Below the pieces are notes generated by a model. The model saw only the letters and a program-made list of their open reading frames with translations, was not told where the DNA came from and did no database searches. Shown one piece after another: positions 26,334-34,434 of a DNA stretch of 64,000 nt. Source of the DNA: Polymorphum gilvum SL003B-26A1 (GTDB taxonomy: Bacteria > Pseudomonadota > Alphaproteobacteria > Rhizobiales > Stappiaceae). Location: positions 3,301,001 through 3,365,000 of the forward strand of contig NC_015259.1 in NCBI RefSeq assembly GCF_000192745.1, in the 5' to 3' direction. The position numbers were made by a program, and so were the translations under genes. The first letter of the stretch is position 1. Each line of letters begins with the position of its first letter.

Positions 26334-27452
26334 TTGTCATACGATGTCGCCGTCGTCGGCGCCGGGATTGTCGGCCTCGCGCATGCCCTTGCCGCCGCCC
26401 GCAAGGGTAGGAAGGTCGTCGTCATCGACCGCGACACACAGGCCAACGGCGCCTCGATCCGCAACTTCGGCTTCGTCACCGTCACCGGCCAGGAGGCCGG
26501 CGACTGCTGGCGGCTCGCCCGCCGCTCGCGGGAGATCTGGGGCGAGGTGGCCCCGGCCGCCGGCATCGAGATCCTGCAGCGCGGCCTGGTCGTGACCGCA
26601 CGCCGGCCGGAATCCGAGGCGGTGATCGATGCCTTCCTGAAGACCGAGATGGGGGCGGAGTGCCGGCGGCTGACGCTCGACGAGGCGCAGGAGACGATCC
26701 CCGCCCTGCGCAGGGACGCGCTCAGCGGCGTCCTCCATTCGCCGCACGAGGTGCGGGTCGAGAGCAGGACGGCGATCCCGCGTCTCGCCGCCTGGCTGGC
26801 CGAGGCCCACGGCGTCGCGTTCCGCTGGTCGACGAGCGTGACGCGGGTGGCGACGCCGAGGGTCGAGACCTCGGCCGGCGTGCTCGAGGCCGAGACCGTG
26901 ATCGTCTGTCCCGGCGACGATTTCGTCTCGCTGTTCCCCGACCGAATCGCGCCCTACCGGGCGACACGCTGCAAGCTGCAGATGATGCGCGTGCGCCCGG
27001 CCGCGCCGGTGGCCTTCGCCGCGCCGGTCATGTCCGATCTCGGGCTTGCCCGCTACAAGGGTTACGCCGACCTGCCCGAAGCCGCTGCGCTGAAGGCGCG
27101 TCTGGACAGTGACCAGGCCGAGCACCGCGCCAACGGCGTGCACCTGATCGTGGTGCAGTCGGCCGACGGCTCGCTGGTCGTCGGCGACAGCCATCACTAC
27201 GACACCACCCCTGACCCCTTCGCGCCGGTCGCCGTGCGCGATCTCATCCTCGACGAGATGGACCAGGTGCTCGACCTGCCGGGCCGCACGATCGAGGAAC
27301 ACTGGGTCGGCACCTATGCCAGCGCCGCCGACCGCTGGCGCTTCACCGACGCGCCGGACGCGGCGACCCGCATCGTCGTCGTCACCGCCGGCTGCGGCGC
27401 CTCGACCGCCTTCGGCATCGGCGAGGAAACCGTTTCGGGCCTTTTCGGATAG
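26334..27452 (+). CDS. FAD-dependent aminophosphonate oxidoreductase (TIGR03364-like)
   Basis: 372 residues from TTG 26334, with GAGG about ten bases upstream. The FAD-binding Rossmann motif VAVVGAGIVGLAHA starts at residue 5. It belongs to the DAO-fold family of FAD oxidoreductases (TIGR03364) that recur beside phosphonatase genes, with the substrate-side blocks NGASIRNFGFVTVTGQ and GDSHHYDTTPDPF. Characterised members oxidise the amino group of 2-aminoethylphosphonate or its N-alkyl forms, yielding phosphonoacetaldehyde. That product is the substrate of the next enzyme. The locus lacks the usual transaminase PhnW, so this enzyme probably supplies the deamination step. The family call is strong; the exact amine is inferred. 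Confidence 0.85.
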   Translation: MSYDVAVVGAGIVGLAHALAAARKGRKVVVIDRDTQANGASIRNFGFVTVTGQEAGDCWRLARRSREIWGEVAPAAGIEILQRGLVVTARRPESEAVIDAFLKTEMGAECRRLTLDEAQETIPALRRDALSGVLHSPHEVRVESRTAIPRLAAWLAEAHGVAFRWSTSVTRVATPRVETSAGVLEAETVIVCPGDDFVSLFPDRIAPYRATRCKLQMMRVRPAAPVAFAAPVMSDLGLARYKGYADLPEAAALKARLDSDQAEHRANGVHLIVVQSADGSLVVGDSHHYDTTPDPFAPVAVRDLILDEMDQVLDLPGRTIEEHWVGTYASAADRWRFTDAPDAATRIVVVTAGCGASTAFGIGEETVSGLFG

Positions 27453-27462
27453 GGACATCGTC

Positions 27463-28248
27463 ATGGGCAGGTTCAAGGCAGTGGTGTTCGACTGGGCCGG
27501 CACCGTCATCGACTTCGGCTCCTTCGCGCCGATGGGCGTGTTCGTGAAGGCGTTCGGGCGCTTCGGCGTCGAGGCGACGATCGAGGAGGCGCGCGCGCCG
27601 ATGGGCATGGCCAAGTGGGACCACATCAAGGCCATGATGACCGCCCCGGCGATGGCCGCCCGCTGGCAGGCCGTCCACGGCCACGCGCCGACCGACGCCG
27701 ACGTCGACCGCGTCTACGCGGTGTTCGTGCCGATGAACGAGGAGGTCGTCGCCGACTATGCGACGCTGGTGCCGGGCGCCCGGGAGGCGATCGACGCCCT
27801 GCGCGCCAGGGGGCTGAAGATCGGCTCGACCACCGGCTACACGCGCTCGATCATGGCGCGGGTGCTGCCGGTCGCTGCCGCCCAGGGCTACGCGCCGGAC
27901 AATCTCGTCTGCGCCGACGACCTGATCGAGGGCCGGCCGTCGCCGCTCGGCATGTACAGGTGCTTCGCCGATCTCGGCGTCTATCCGCCCTCGGCGGTGA
28001 TCAAGGTCGACGACACGGAGCCCGGCATCGGCGAGGGGGTCGCGGCCGGCTGCGTCACGGTCGGCGTCACGCTGTCCGGCAATGCGGTCGGCAGGACGCC
28101 GGAACAGCTCGCCGCCCTGGGCGCCGAGGAGGTCGAGGCGCTGCGCACCAAGGCCGGCGCCCTGCTCAAGGCCGCCGGTGCGGATCACCTGATCGACACG
28201 GTCGCCGATCTGCCGGCGCTGATCGACCGCCTCGAGGCGCAAGGCTGA
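27463..28248 (+). CDS. phnX: Phosphonoacetaldehyde hydrolase (phosphonatase)
   Basis: 261 residues, HAD superfamily. It cleaves the C-P bond of phosphonoacetaldehyde to acetaldehyde and phosphate through a Schiff-base intermediate. The nucleophile is D10 in FDWAGTVIDFG. The Schiff-base lysine is K51 in GMAKWDHIKAM, the feature that separates PhnX from other HAD proteins. The other HAD motifs are GSTTGYTR and IKVDDTEPGIGEG, and the family's GRPSPLGMYRCF is intact. It follows the FAD oxidoreductase by ten bases and precedes the phosphonate monoester hydrolase by sixteen, clearly one operon. Confidence 0.95.
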   Translation: MGRFKAVVFDWAGTVIDFGSFAPMGVFVKAFGRFGVEATIEEARAPMGMAKWDHIKAMMTAPAMAARWQAVHGHAPTDADVDRVYAVFVPMNEEVVADYATLVPGAREAIDALRARGLKIGSTTGYTRSIMARVLPVAAAQGYAPDNLVCADDLIEGRPSPLGMYRCFADLGVYPPSAVIKVDDTEPGIGEGVAAGCVTVGVTLSGNAVGRTPEQLAALGAEEVEALRTKAGALLKAAGADHLIDTVADLPALIDRLEAQG

Positions 28249-28264
28249 GCCCGCGGGAGGGGCC

Positions 28265-29797
28265 ATGTCAAGGAAGCCAAACATCCTGCTCATCACCGCC
28301 GACCAGTGGCGCGGCAGCGCGCTCGGCGCCGTCGGCCACCCGGTGGTCAGGACCCCCAACGTCGACGCGCTGGCCGCCGAAGGCGTGCTGTTCGAGCGTC
28401 ATTACGCGGGTGCCGCGCCCTGCTCGCCGGCGCGCGCAGGACTCTATACCGGCCTCTACCAGATGAACCACCGGGTGACGCGCAACGGCACGCCGATGGC
28501 CGCCTCGCTCGACAATGTCGCCAGGGCGGCGCGCCGGGCCGGCTACGACCCGACCCTGTTCGGCTATACCGACGTGTCTCCCGATCCGCGCGACCGCGCG
28601 CCAAAGGATCCGGACCTGACCAGCTACGAGGGCGTGCTGCCCGGCTTCACCGTGCGCCAGTTGCTGCCCGAGCACGAACGCCCCTGGATCTCCTGGCTCG
28701 AGGGCCGCGGCCACAGGATCGAGGATCCGGCACGGGTGCACGTGCCCGTCGGCCACGCGCCAGGCACCGTCACCGCTGATCCGCCGCTCTATTCCAGCGA
28801 CGAGACGCAGACCGCCTTCCTGGCCGGCGAGTTCCTGCGCTGGATGGGCGAGCAGGACGGCACGCGGCCGTGGTTCGCGCATATCTCGTTCCTGCGCCCG
28901 CATCCGCCCTTCGTGGTGCCGGAACCCTACAACCGGATGTATGCGCCCGATCCGCACGGCTTCGTGCGTCGGCCGAGCCGCGAGGCGGAGGCGGCGGTGC
29001 ACCCCTATCTCGCCTACGAGTTCGCCCGCGCCAAGGGCTCGTCGTTCCTGGCCGGCATGAAGGGCGACTGCGCCGAGTGGACCGCCGAGGATCATGGCGT
29101 CATCCGGGCGATCTATTTCGGCATGATCTCGGAGGTCGACGCCCAGCTCGGCCGCATCTTCGCCGCGATCCGTGCCGCCGGGGCCTGGGAGGACACGGTG
29201 ATCGTGGTCACGTCCGACCACGCCGAGATGATGGGCGACCACTGGAGCTTCGGCAAGGGCGGCTGGTTCGACCAGAGCTACCACATCCCTCTGGTCGTCC
29301 GCGTGCCCGGCCGCAAGGCCGGCCATGGCCGCCGCGTCGCCGCCTTCACCGAGGCGAGCGACCTGTTCCCGACCCTGCTCGACCTGTGGGACGGGACGCC
29401 TCAGACCGCGCCGGACGGGCGCTCCCTCCTGCCCTTCCTCGATGGCGCAGCGCCGCCCGGCTGGCGCGATGCCGCGCACTGGGAGTTCGACTTCCGCGAC
29501 ATTTCCGGCAGCACGAGCGAGCGGCATTTCGGCCTTGCCTCGCGCGCCTGCAGCCTCGCCGTGATCCGCGACGAGGCGTTCAAGTATGTCCATTTCGCCG
29601 GCCTGCCGCCGCTCCTCTACGACCTGCGCAACGACCCCGGCGAACTGGTCGACCTGTCCGGCGATCCAGGCTACCTGCGCGTGCGCCTCGGCTACGCCGA
29701 GCGGCTGCTCGCCTGGAGGGCGCAGAGCCTCGACCAGACCCTTGCCTATTGCGAACTGACCGCCGACGGCCCCGTGTCGAAGCCCTTCCACGACTGA
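28265..29797 (+). CDS. pehA: Phosphonate monoester hydrolase / phosphodiesterase (formylglycine type)
   Basis: 510 residues, alkaline phosphatase superfamily, sulfatase branch. The sulfatase-type motif C-S-P-A-R (C53-R57) should be matured to formylglycine at C53. Metal ligands include D13 in LLITADQW and the DH pair in VVTSDHAEMMGDH. The overall length and blocks (MNHRVTRNGTP, FLRPHPPFV, WEFDFRDISG, FKYVHFAGLPPLLYDL) match the characterised Rhizobium and Burkholderia phosphonate monoester hydrolases rather than aryl-sulfatases. It would release free phosphonate from phosphonate monoesters or act on phosphodiesters. Its place directly after phnX argues for feeding the same pathway. No formylglycine-generating enzyme gene is in the window. 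No signal peptide, so cytoplasmic. Confidence 0.88.
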   Translation: MSRKPNILLITADQWRGSALGAVGHPVVRTPNVDALAAEGVLFERHYAGAAPCSPARAGLYTGLYQMNHRVTRNGTPMAASLDNVARAARRAGYDPTLFGYTDVSPDPRDRAPKDPDLTSYEGVLPGFTVRQLLPEHERPWISWLEGRGHRIEDPARVHVPVGHAPGTVTADPPLYSSDETQTAFLAGEFLRWMGEQDGTRPWFAHISFLRPHPPFVVPEPYNRMYAPDPHGFVRRPSREAEAAVHPYLAYEFARAKGSSFLAGMKGDCAEWTAEDHGVIRAIYFGMISEVDAQLGRIFAAIRAAGAWEDTVIVVTSDHAEMMGDHWSFGKGGWFDQSYHIPLVVRVPGRKAGHGRRVAAFTEASDLFPTLLDLWDGTPQTAPDGRSLLPFLDGAAPPGWRDAAHWEFDFRDISGSTSERHFGLASRACSLAVIRDEAFKYVHFAGLPPLLYDLRNDPGELVDLSGDPGYLRVRLGYAERLLAWRAQSLDQTLAYCELTADGPVSKPFHD

Positions 29798-29889
29798 CTG
29801 TCTGCATCGAGGCGAAGCCAAAGGGACGCCGATGCCTCCCTTGCGGGCTGCCGCCGTGCGCGGCGTTCGCTCCGGCTCGGGCACGCCGC

Positions 29890-30657
29890 TCAGGCGCGGT
29901 TCATGCCGGAGCGGTGCGCCCAGCCGGTCATGCGCATCTCCAGCCAGGCCATCAGCACGTACATGACGATGCCAAGCACGGCGAGCGCAACCAGGCCGGC
30001 CCACACAAGCGGCACGTTGAACTGCGACTGGGCGGCGAGCATCATGTGGCCGATGCCGGCGTTGGCGGCGACGGTCTCGGAGATCACCGAGCCGACGAAG
30101 GCGAGCGTGATCGCCACCTTCAGCGAGCCGAAGAAATAGGGCATCGAGCGCGGGATACCGACCTTGAGCATGATGTCGAGCTTCTTGGCGCCCAGCGCCC
30201 TCAGCACGTCCTCCATCTCCGGTTCCATGGTCGCAAGCCCGGTGGCGACATTGACCACGATCGGGAAGAAGGCGATCAGGAAGGCGGTGAGCACCGCCGG
30301 GATCGTGCCGATGCCGAACCAGATGACCAGGATCGGCACCACCGCCACCTTGGGCACTGAGTTGAAGCCGATCATCAGCGGATAGAGGCCGGCGTAGATC
30401 GCCCGGCTCCAGCCGATGGCGAGGCCGAGCAGCAGGCCGCCGACGACCGCCAGCAGGAAGCCGATCAGCGTGGTGAACAGCGTCTGCAGGGAGTTCTTCC
30501 AGATCGGCGACCAGTACTTGACGATCGCCGCCCAGATGTCGGTCGGGGCCGGCAGGATGTAGACGGGGAAGTCGAAGACGGCGACCGCCGCCTCCCAGAC
30601 GACGAACAGGCCGACCGACCACAGCCAGGGGGCAGCCTTGATCCAGCGCTCGTTCAT
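29890..30657 (-). CDS. ABC transporter permease, NitT/TauT/SsuC type
   Basis: 255 residues with six membrane helices and the family signatures WKNSLQTLFTTLIGFLLA, NSVPKVAVVPILVIWFGIG and the EAA loop EDVLRALGAKKLDIMLKVGIPRSMPYFFGSL. Its ATG overlaps the TGA of the ATPase gene. Together with that ATPase and the NMT1-type binding protein it forms a complete importer for a small organic compound (pyrimidine, sulfonate or similar). It is convergent with the phosphonate operon. Confidence 0.88.
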   Translation of the reverse strand: MNERWIKAAPWLWSVGLFVVWEAAVAVFDFPVYILPAPTDIWAAIVKYWSPIWKNSLQTLFTTLIGFLLAVVGGLLLGLAIGWSRAIYAGLYPLMIGFNSVPKVAVVPILVIWFGIGTIPAVLTAFLIAFFPIVVNVATGLATMEPEMEDVLRALGAKKLDIMLKVGIPRSMPYFFGSLKVAITLAFVGSVISETVAANAGIGHMMLAAQSQFNVPLVWAGLVALAVLGIVMYVLMAWLEMRMTGWAHRSGMNRA

Positions 30658-31445
30658 GCCGCCGCTCTCGCTTCCGCAATGTGTCCGCGCAGCTCGTGCA
30701 CGATGTCGTTGAAGGCCGCCTCGTAGGTCAGGTCGATCGGCCGCGGGCGCGGGAAGTCGATCTCGCGCTCGACGATGACCTTGCCCGGCCGCGCGCTCAT
30801 GACGAAGACCCGGTCGGCGAGGAACACCGCCTCGCGCAGGTCGTGGGTGACCAGGATGGTGGTGAAACCCTTCTCCGCGTGCAGGTCGCGCATGACCTGC
30901 CACAGTTCCTCGCGGGTGAAGGCGTCGAGCGCGCCGAACGGTTCGTCGAGCATCAGGAGTGCGGGGTCGTGCACCAGCGCGCGGCACAGGTTGGCGCGCT
31001 GCTGCATGCCGCCCGACAGCTGCCAGGGGAATTTCGCGCCGAAGCCCTTCAGCCCGACCACCGCGAGCAGGTCCTCGGCCTTGCGGACATAGGCGTCGCG
31101 CTCGCGCGACAGGCGCGCGCGATGCGGCTGGACGATCTCCAGCGGCAGCATGACGTTCTGCAGCGTCGTGCGCCAGGGCAGCATCGACGGGTTCTGGAAC
31201 GCCATGCCGGCGATCGACACCGGGCCGGCGACCTCCTTGCCGGCGACCTCGACGGTGCCCTGCTGCGGCGTCATCAGGCCGGTCGCCAGCTTCATCAGGG
31301 TGGACTTGCCGCAGCCGGACGGGCCGACGACGGCGGCGAATTCGCCCTTCTTCACGGCCATGGTCAGGCCGTCGAGCGCCAGCGTCGCATCCGCGCTGGC
31401 GCCGTAGGAAAGGCGGACATTCCTGAGATCGACGAATCCGGTCAA
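30654..31445 (-). CDS. ABC transporter ATPase, NitT/TauT type
   Basis: 263 residues: Walker A GPSGCGKST, Q-loop FQNPSMLPWRTTLQNV, signature LSGGMQQRANLCRAL and Walker B LLMLDEPFGALD. The WRT motif after the Q-loop is typical of the SsuB/TauB/ThiZ subgroup. It is followed by the permease gene with a four-base overlap and preceded by the binding-protein gene 79 bases upstream. Confidence 0.9.
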   Translation of the reverse strand: MTGFVDLRNVRLSYGASADATLALDGLTMAVKKGEFAAVVGPSGCGKSTLMKLATGLMTPQQGTVEVAGKEVAGPVSIAGMAFQNPSMLPWRTTLQNVMLPLEIVQPHRARLSRERDAYVRKAEDLLAVVGLKGFGAKFPWQLSGGMQQRANLCRALVHDPALLMLDEPFGALDAFTREELWQVMRDLHAEKGFTTILVTHDLREAVFLADRVFVMSARPGKVIVEREIDFPRPRPIDLTYEAAFNDIVHELRGHIAEARAAA

Positions 31446-31524
31446 AGGGAAAGCCTGTGTTCTGGAACGGAGAAACCCGTCCGGGCGTCCCGGAGGACGT
31501 CCGGACGGACGCGCGGGGATCGGG

Positions 31525-32535
31525 TTACTTGACCATCCGCTCTTCGACCGGCGGCAGGTAGCTCGGGTCGAAGACCTTCTCGGGCGCCGGCGGATTGGCG
31601 CTGACGCCCATGGAGATCTTCAGGAACTCCATGGTCTTGGCCAGCTTGTCCATGTCGACGCCGCCGAAGCCGTTGGCCTTGACGGCCGCCGTGGCCATGG
31701 AGTCGGTAACGGCCATCTCCAGACGCTCGGTCTCGACCGCCGCGTCCAGCACCTCGTTGCGCTTCATCACGTAGGGGATGGCCGCAGCCGGATCGGCGAT
31801 GGCGTCGAGGTAGCCCTTCACCAGCGCCTTGACGAAGCCCTTGACCGCGTCCGGGTTGGCGGCGGCGAAGTCCGTGTTGACCATGACGACGTTGCCGTAG
31901 AGGTCGAGGCCGTGATCGCCCATCATCAGCGTGACGATGTCGTCCTCGGCAATGCCCTGGGCCTTCAGGTTGAGCACCGAGGAGAAGGAGAAACCGAAGA
32001 TGGCCTGGACCTGGCCCTGGGCGAGCATCGGCTCGCGCACCGGGAAGCCGACGTTCTCGATGGTGATCTTGGAGGTGTCGAGGCCGGCGACCTCGGCGAA
32101 GGCCGGCCACTGGCCGAAGGCGGCATCCGGCGGCGGCGCGCCGAGCGTCTTGCCTTCCAGCGATTTCGGATCGTCGGTGATGCCGAGGCTCTTGCGGCCG
32201 ATGATGGCGAAGGGCGGGCGCTCGTAGGCCATCATGACGGCCTTGACCTTGAGGTCCGGCTGCTCGTCCATCAGTTTGATCAGCGCATTGATGTCGCCGA
32301 AGCCCATCTGGTAGGCGCCGGTCGCAACGCGCGGGATCGATTCGCGCGAGCCCGCGCCGGTGTCGATGGTGACGTTGAGGCCCTCGGCCTCGAAGTAGCC
32401 CTTGTCCAGGGCGATGAAGAACGGCGCAGCCGGACCTTCGAATTTCCAGTCGAGCGTGAACTTGATGTCGGTCGCCGCCGCGGCGGTCGATGCCGACAGT
32501 CCGAGTGCAAGCGCAAAGCCGATGAGACGTCGCAT
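31525..32535 (-). CDS. NMT1/THI5-like ABC substrate-binding protein
   Basis: 336 residues with a signal peptide (cleavage near ASTAAA, residue ~20). The mature domain begins DIKFTLDWKFEGPAAPFFIALDKGYF, the standard NMT1/THI5 opening, and has GFGDINALIKLM and LGAPPPDAAFGQWPAF as ligand-loop segments. Relatives bind hydroxymethylpyrimidine, riboflavin, pyrimidines, nitrate or sulfonates; the sequence does not fix the ligand. The ribosome binding site GGAAGGG lies between the start codon and a three-copy 14-bp repeat array (32549-32590). It heads the transporter operon and is divergent from a flavin monooxygenase gene. Confidence 0.87.
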   Translation of the reverse strand: MRRLIGFALALGLSASTAAAATDIKFTLDWKFEGPAAPFFIALDKGYFEAEGLNVTIDTGAGSRESIPRVATGAYQMGFGDINALIKLMDEQPDLKVKAVMMAYERPPFAIIGRKSLGITDDPKSLEGKTLGAPPPDAAFGQWPAFAEVAGLDTSKITIENVGFPVREPMLAQGQVQAIFGFSFSSVLNLKAQGIAEDDIVTLMMGDHGLDLYGNVVMVNTDFAAANPDAVKGFVKALVKGYLDAIADPAAAIPYVMKRNEVLDAAVETERLEMAVTDSMATAAVKANGFGGVDMDKLAKTMEFLKISMGVSANPPAPEKVFDPSYLPPVEERMVK

Positions 32536-32548
32536 GATGTTCCCTTCC

Positions 32549-32590
32549 GGTGTTGTATGGCCGGTGTTGTGTGGCCGGTGTCGTATGGCC
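32549..32590 (-). repeat. Three tandem 14-bp repeats in the leader of the NMT1-type gene
   Basis: Units at 32549-32562, 32563-32576 and 32577-32590; on the plus strand they read GGTGTTGTATGGCC, GGTGTTGTGTGGCC and GGTGTCGTATGGCC. The array ends 13 bases before the start codon on the minus strand, directly next to the ribosome binding site. The 14-base period is not a multiple of three, so it is not a coding repeat. A related array sits at 37137-37178. Confidence 0.8.
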
Positions 32591-32829
32591 TCTGATGACC
32601 GACACTGCCGCGCATTTGCGCAGTCGGCAAGACCGAAAGAGATGCGATTAAGATTTGTGCAACGCGCTGGTCATTCTTGAAGCGCGACCGCGCGACATAC
32701 CTTTTTATCTTTTTATTTCAATATCTTGAAACAAGACTGGAAAACGCCGGTCCAGTTTCGAAAGGGAAAAGCGACTGCTGGCGTCGGACCCGAACGGCGT
32801 CAAATTGGGCAACCGCCCCGGCACACGGC

Positions 32830-33003
32830 ATGACCGGGCTGCCGCTTGAGACCGTCGCCTGGACCCATGTGGTCGCCGCCTATGCCATGGCGGTGTTCGT
32901 GGTCGTGCACGTCTACATGGCCACCACCGGCGCCACGGTGACCGCCTATCTCAAGGCGATGATCACCGGCTACGAATGGGTCGAGGTCGACGACACGCGC
33001 TGA
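32830..33003 (+). pseudogene. C-terminal remnant of a cytochrome b561/b-b6 domain protein
   Basis: The reading frame ending at 33003 encodes about 57 residues with one membrane helix (THVVAAYAMAVFVVVHVYMA) followed by TTGATVTAYLKAMITGYEWVEVDD. This is the usual ending of thiosulfate-reductase/cytochrome b561-like di-haem membrane subunits (helix with HVY, then TTG, KAMITGW-E). A full gene has three or more further helices with haem histidines, absent here. The ATG at 32830 could allow translation of a short peptide, but the fragment is most simply a deletion remnant. It lies between the divergent transporter and monooxygenase genes. Confidence 0.65.
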
Positions 33004-33082
33004 GCAGCCGACCAAGGAACGGCTTGTGCTCTGCCCGCGTCCTGCTAAGACAACGCGACCTTGTTGAGTGGACGGGAGAGAG

Positions 33083-34375
33083 ATGAGCCGACCCCTCGTG
33101 ATGATTGCCGGCGGCGGCATCGGTGGGCTTGCCACGGCCCTGACTCTGCATCAGATCGGCGTGCCCTGCGTGGTGTTCGAGAGCGTGCGGGAGATGCGCC
33201 CGCTCGGCGTCGGCATCAACCTGCAGCCGAACGCCGTGCGCGAGCTCTGCGATCTCGGCATCGGCACGGACGCCCTCGACCGGGTCGGCCTGCCGGCGAA
33301 GGAATGGGCGCTGGTCGGGCTGAACGGCAACGACATCTATTGCGAGCCGCGCGGCCTGCTCGCCGGCTACCGCTGGCCGCAATACGCCGTCCACCGCGGC
33401 CTGTTCCACGTGTTGCTCCACGACACGCTGGTCGCCCGCGCCGGCGCCGGGGCGGTCCGGCTCGGCTGCCGGGTAACCGGCTACGAGACCAACGCCGACG
33501 GCAACGTGACGGCGCTCATCGAGCGCGCTGACGGCTCGAGCGCGCGCGAGACGGGCACGCTGCTCATCGGCGCCGACGGCATCCATTCTGCCGTGCGCGC
33601 GCAGATGCATCCCGACCAGCCACCGATCCACTGGGGCGGCGCGATCATGTGGCGCGGCACCACGCAGGCGAGGCCGATCCGCACCGGCTCGTCCTTCGTC
33701 GGCCTCGGCACGCACCGCCAGCGCATGGTCATCTATCCGATCTCCCATCCCGATCCGGCGAGCGGCCTGGCGACGATCAACTGGATCGCCGAGGTCACCG
33801 TCGACGGTTCGGAAGGCTGGAAGGCGAGCGGCTGGTTCAGGCCGATCGCCATCGACGACTTCATCGCCCATTTCGAGGACTGGCGATGGGACTGGCTCGA
33901 CGTGCCGGCGCTGCTGCGCGGCGCCGACGTTGCCTACGAGAACCCGATGATCGACCGCGACCCGGTGCCGACCTGGCGCGACGGGCCGGTGGCGCTGATG
34001 GGCGATGCGGCGCATGCCATGTATCCGACCGGTTCCAACGGCGCCAGCCAGGCGATCGTCGACGCCCGCGTGCTCGGCGCCTGCCTGGTCGAGCACGGCG
34101 TGACCGCCGAGGCGCTCGCCGCCTATGACGACAGGCTGTGCGGGCCGATCTCCCAGGTCATCCTGCGCAACCGCGGCGCCGGGCCGTTCGGCCTGCTCAA
34201 CCTCGTCGACGAGCGCTGCGGCGGCGCCTTCGACGATATCGACGCCGTCATCCCGCCCGACGAGCGGGCCGCGTTCATGGCCGGCTACAAGGCGGCGGCC
34301 GGCTTCGCCATGGAGGCGCTCAACGCGGCTCCGCCGACGATCGCGCCGGGCGCCAGGGTCGCGGTGCCGGCCTGA
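33083..34375 (+). CDS. FAD-dependent aromatic-hydroxylase-type monooxygenase
   Basis: 430 residues. The N-terminal FAD motif GGGIGGLATALTL starts at G10. The DG motif is GADGIHSAVRAQM, and the GD motif is VALMGDAAHAMYPTGSNGASQAI. This is the single-component group A flavin monooxygenase pattern (PHBH/PhzS-like), NAD(P)H-dependent, cytoplasmic. The block WPQYAVHRGLFHVLL is typical of the PhzS-like branch that hydroxylates or oxidatively decarboxylates heteroaromatics. A GGGAGAG ribosome binding site precedes the ATG. Divergent position relative to the NMT1-type importer suggests it may act on the imported compound, but this is inference. Confidence 0.87.
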   Translation: MSRPLVMIAGGGIGGLATALTLHQIGVPCVVFESVREMRPLGVGINLQPNAVRELCDLGIGTDALDRVGLPAKEWALVGLNGNDIYCEPRGLLAGYRWPQYAVHRGLFHVLLHDTLVARAGAGAVRLGCRVTGYETNADGNVTALIERADGSSARETGTLLIGADGIHSAVRAQMHPDQPPIHWGGAIMWRGTTQARPIRTGSSFVGLGTHRQRMVIYPISHPDPASGLATINWIAEVTVDGSEGWKASGWFRPIAIDDFIAHFEDWRWDWLDVPALLRGADVAYENPMIDRDPVPTWRDGPVALMGDAAHAMYPTGSNGASQAIVDARVLGACLVEHGVTAEALAAYDDRLCGPISQVILRNRGAGPFGLLNLVDERCGGAFDDIDAVIPPDERAAFMAGYKAAAGFAMEALNAAPPTIAPGARVAVPA

Positions 34376-34414
34376 CCGGCCGGACGCCGCGGCATCGCAA
34401 CATGGGCGGGCAGA

Positions 34415-34434
34415 AGGCCGGCGCCGGCCGGCCT
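34415..34434. terminator. Hairpin at convergent gene ends
   Basis: Arms AGGCCGG (34415-34421) and CCGGCCT (34428-34434) with a six-base loop. It lies between the monooxygenase and P-type ATPase genes, touching the ATPase stop codon. No T-tract, so a weak terminator call. Confidence 0.4.
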
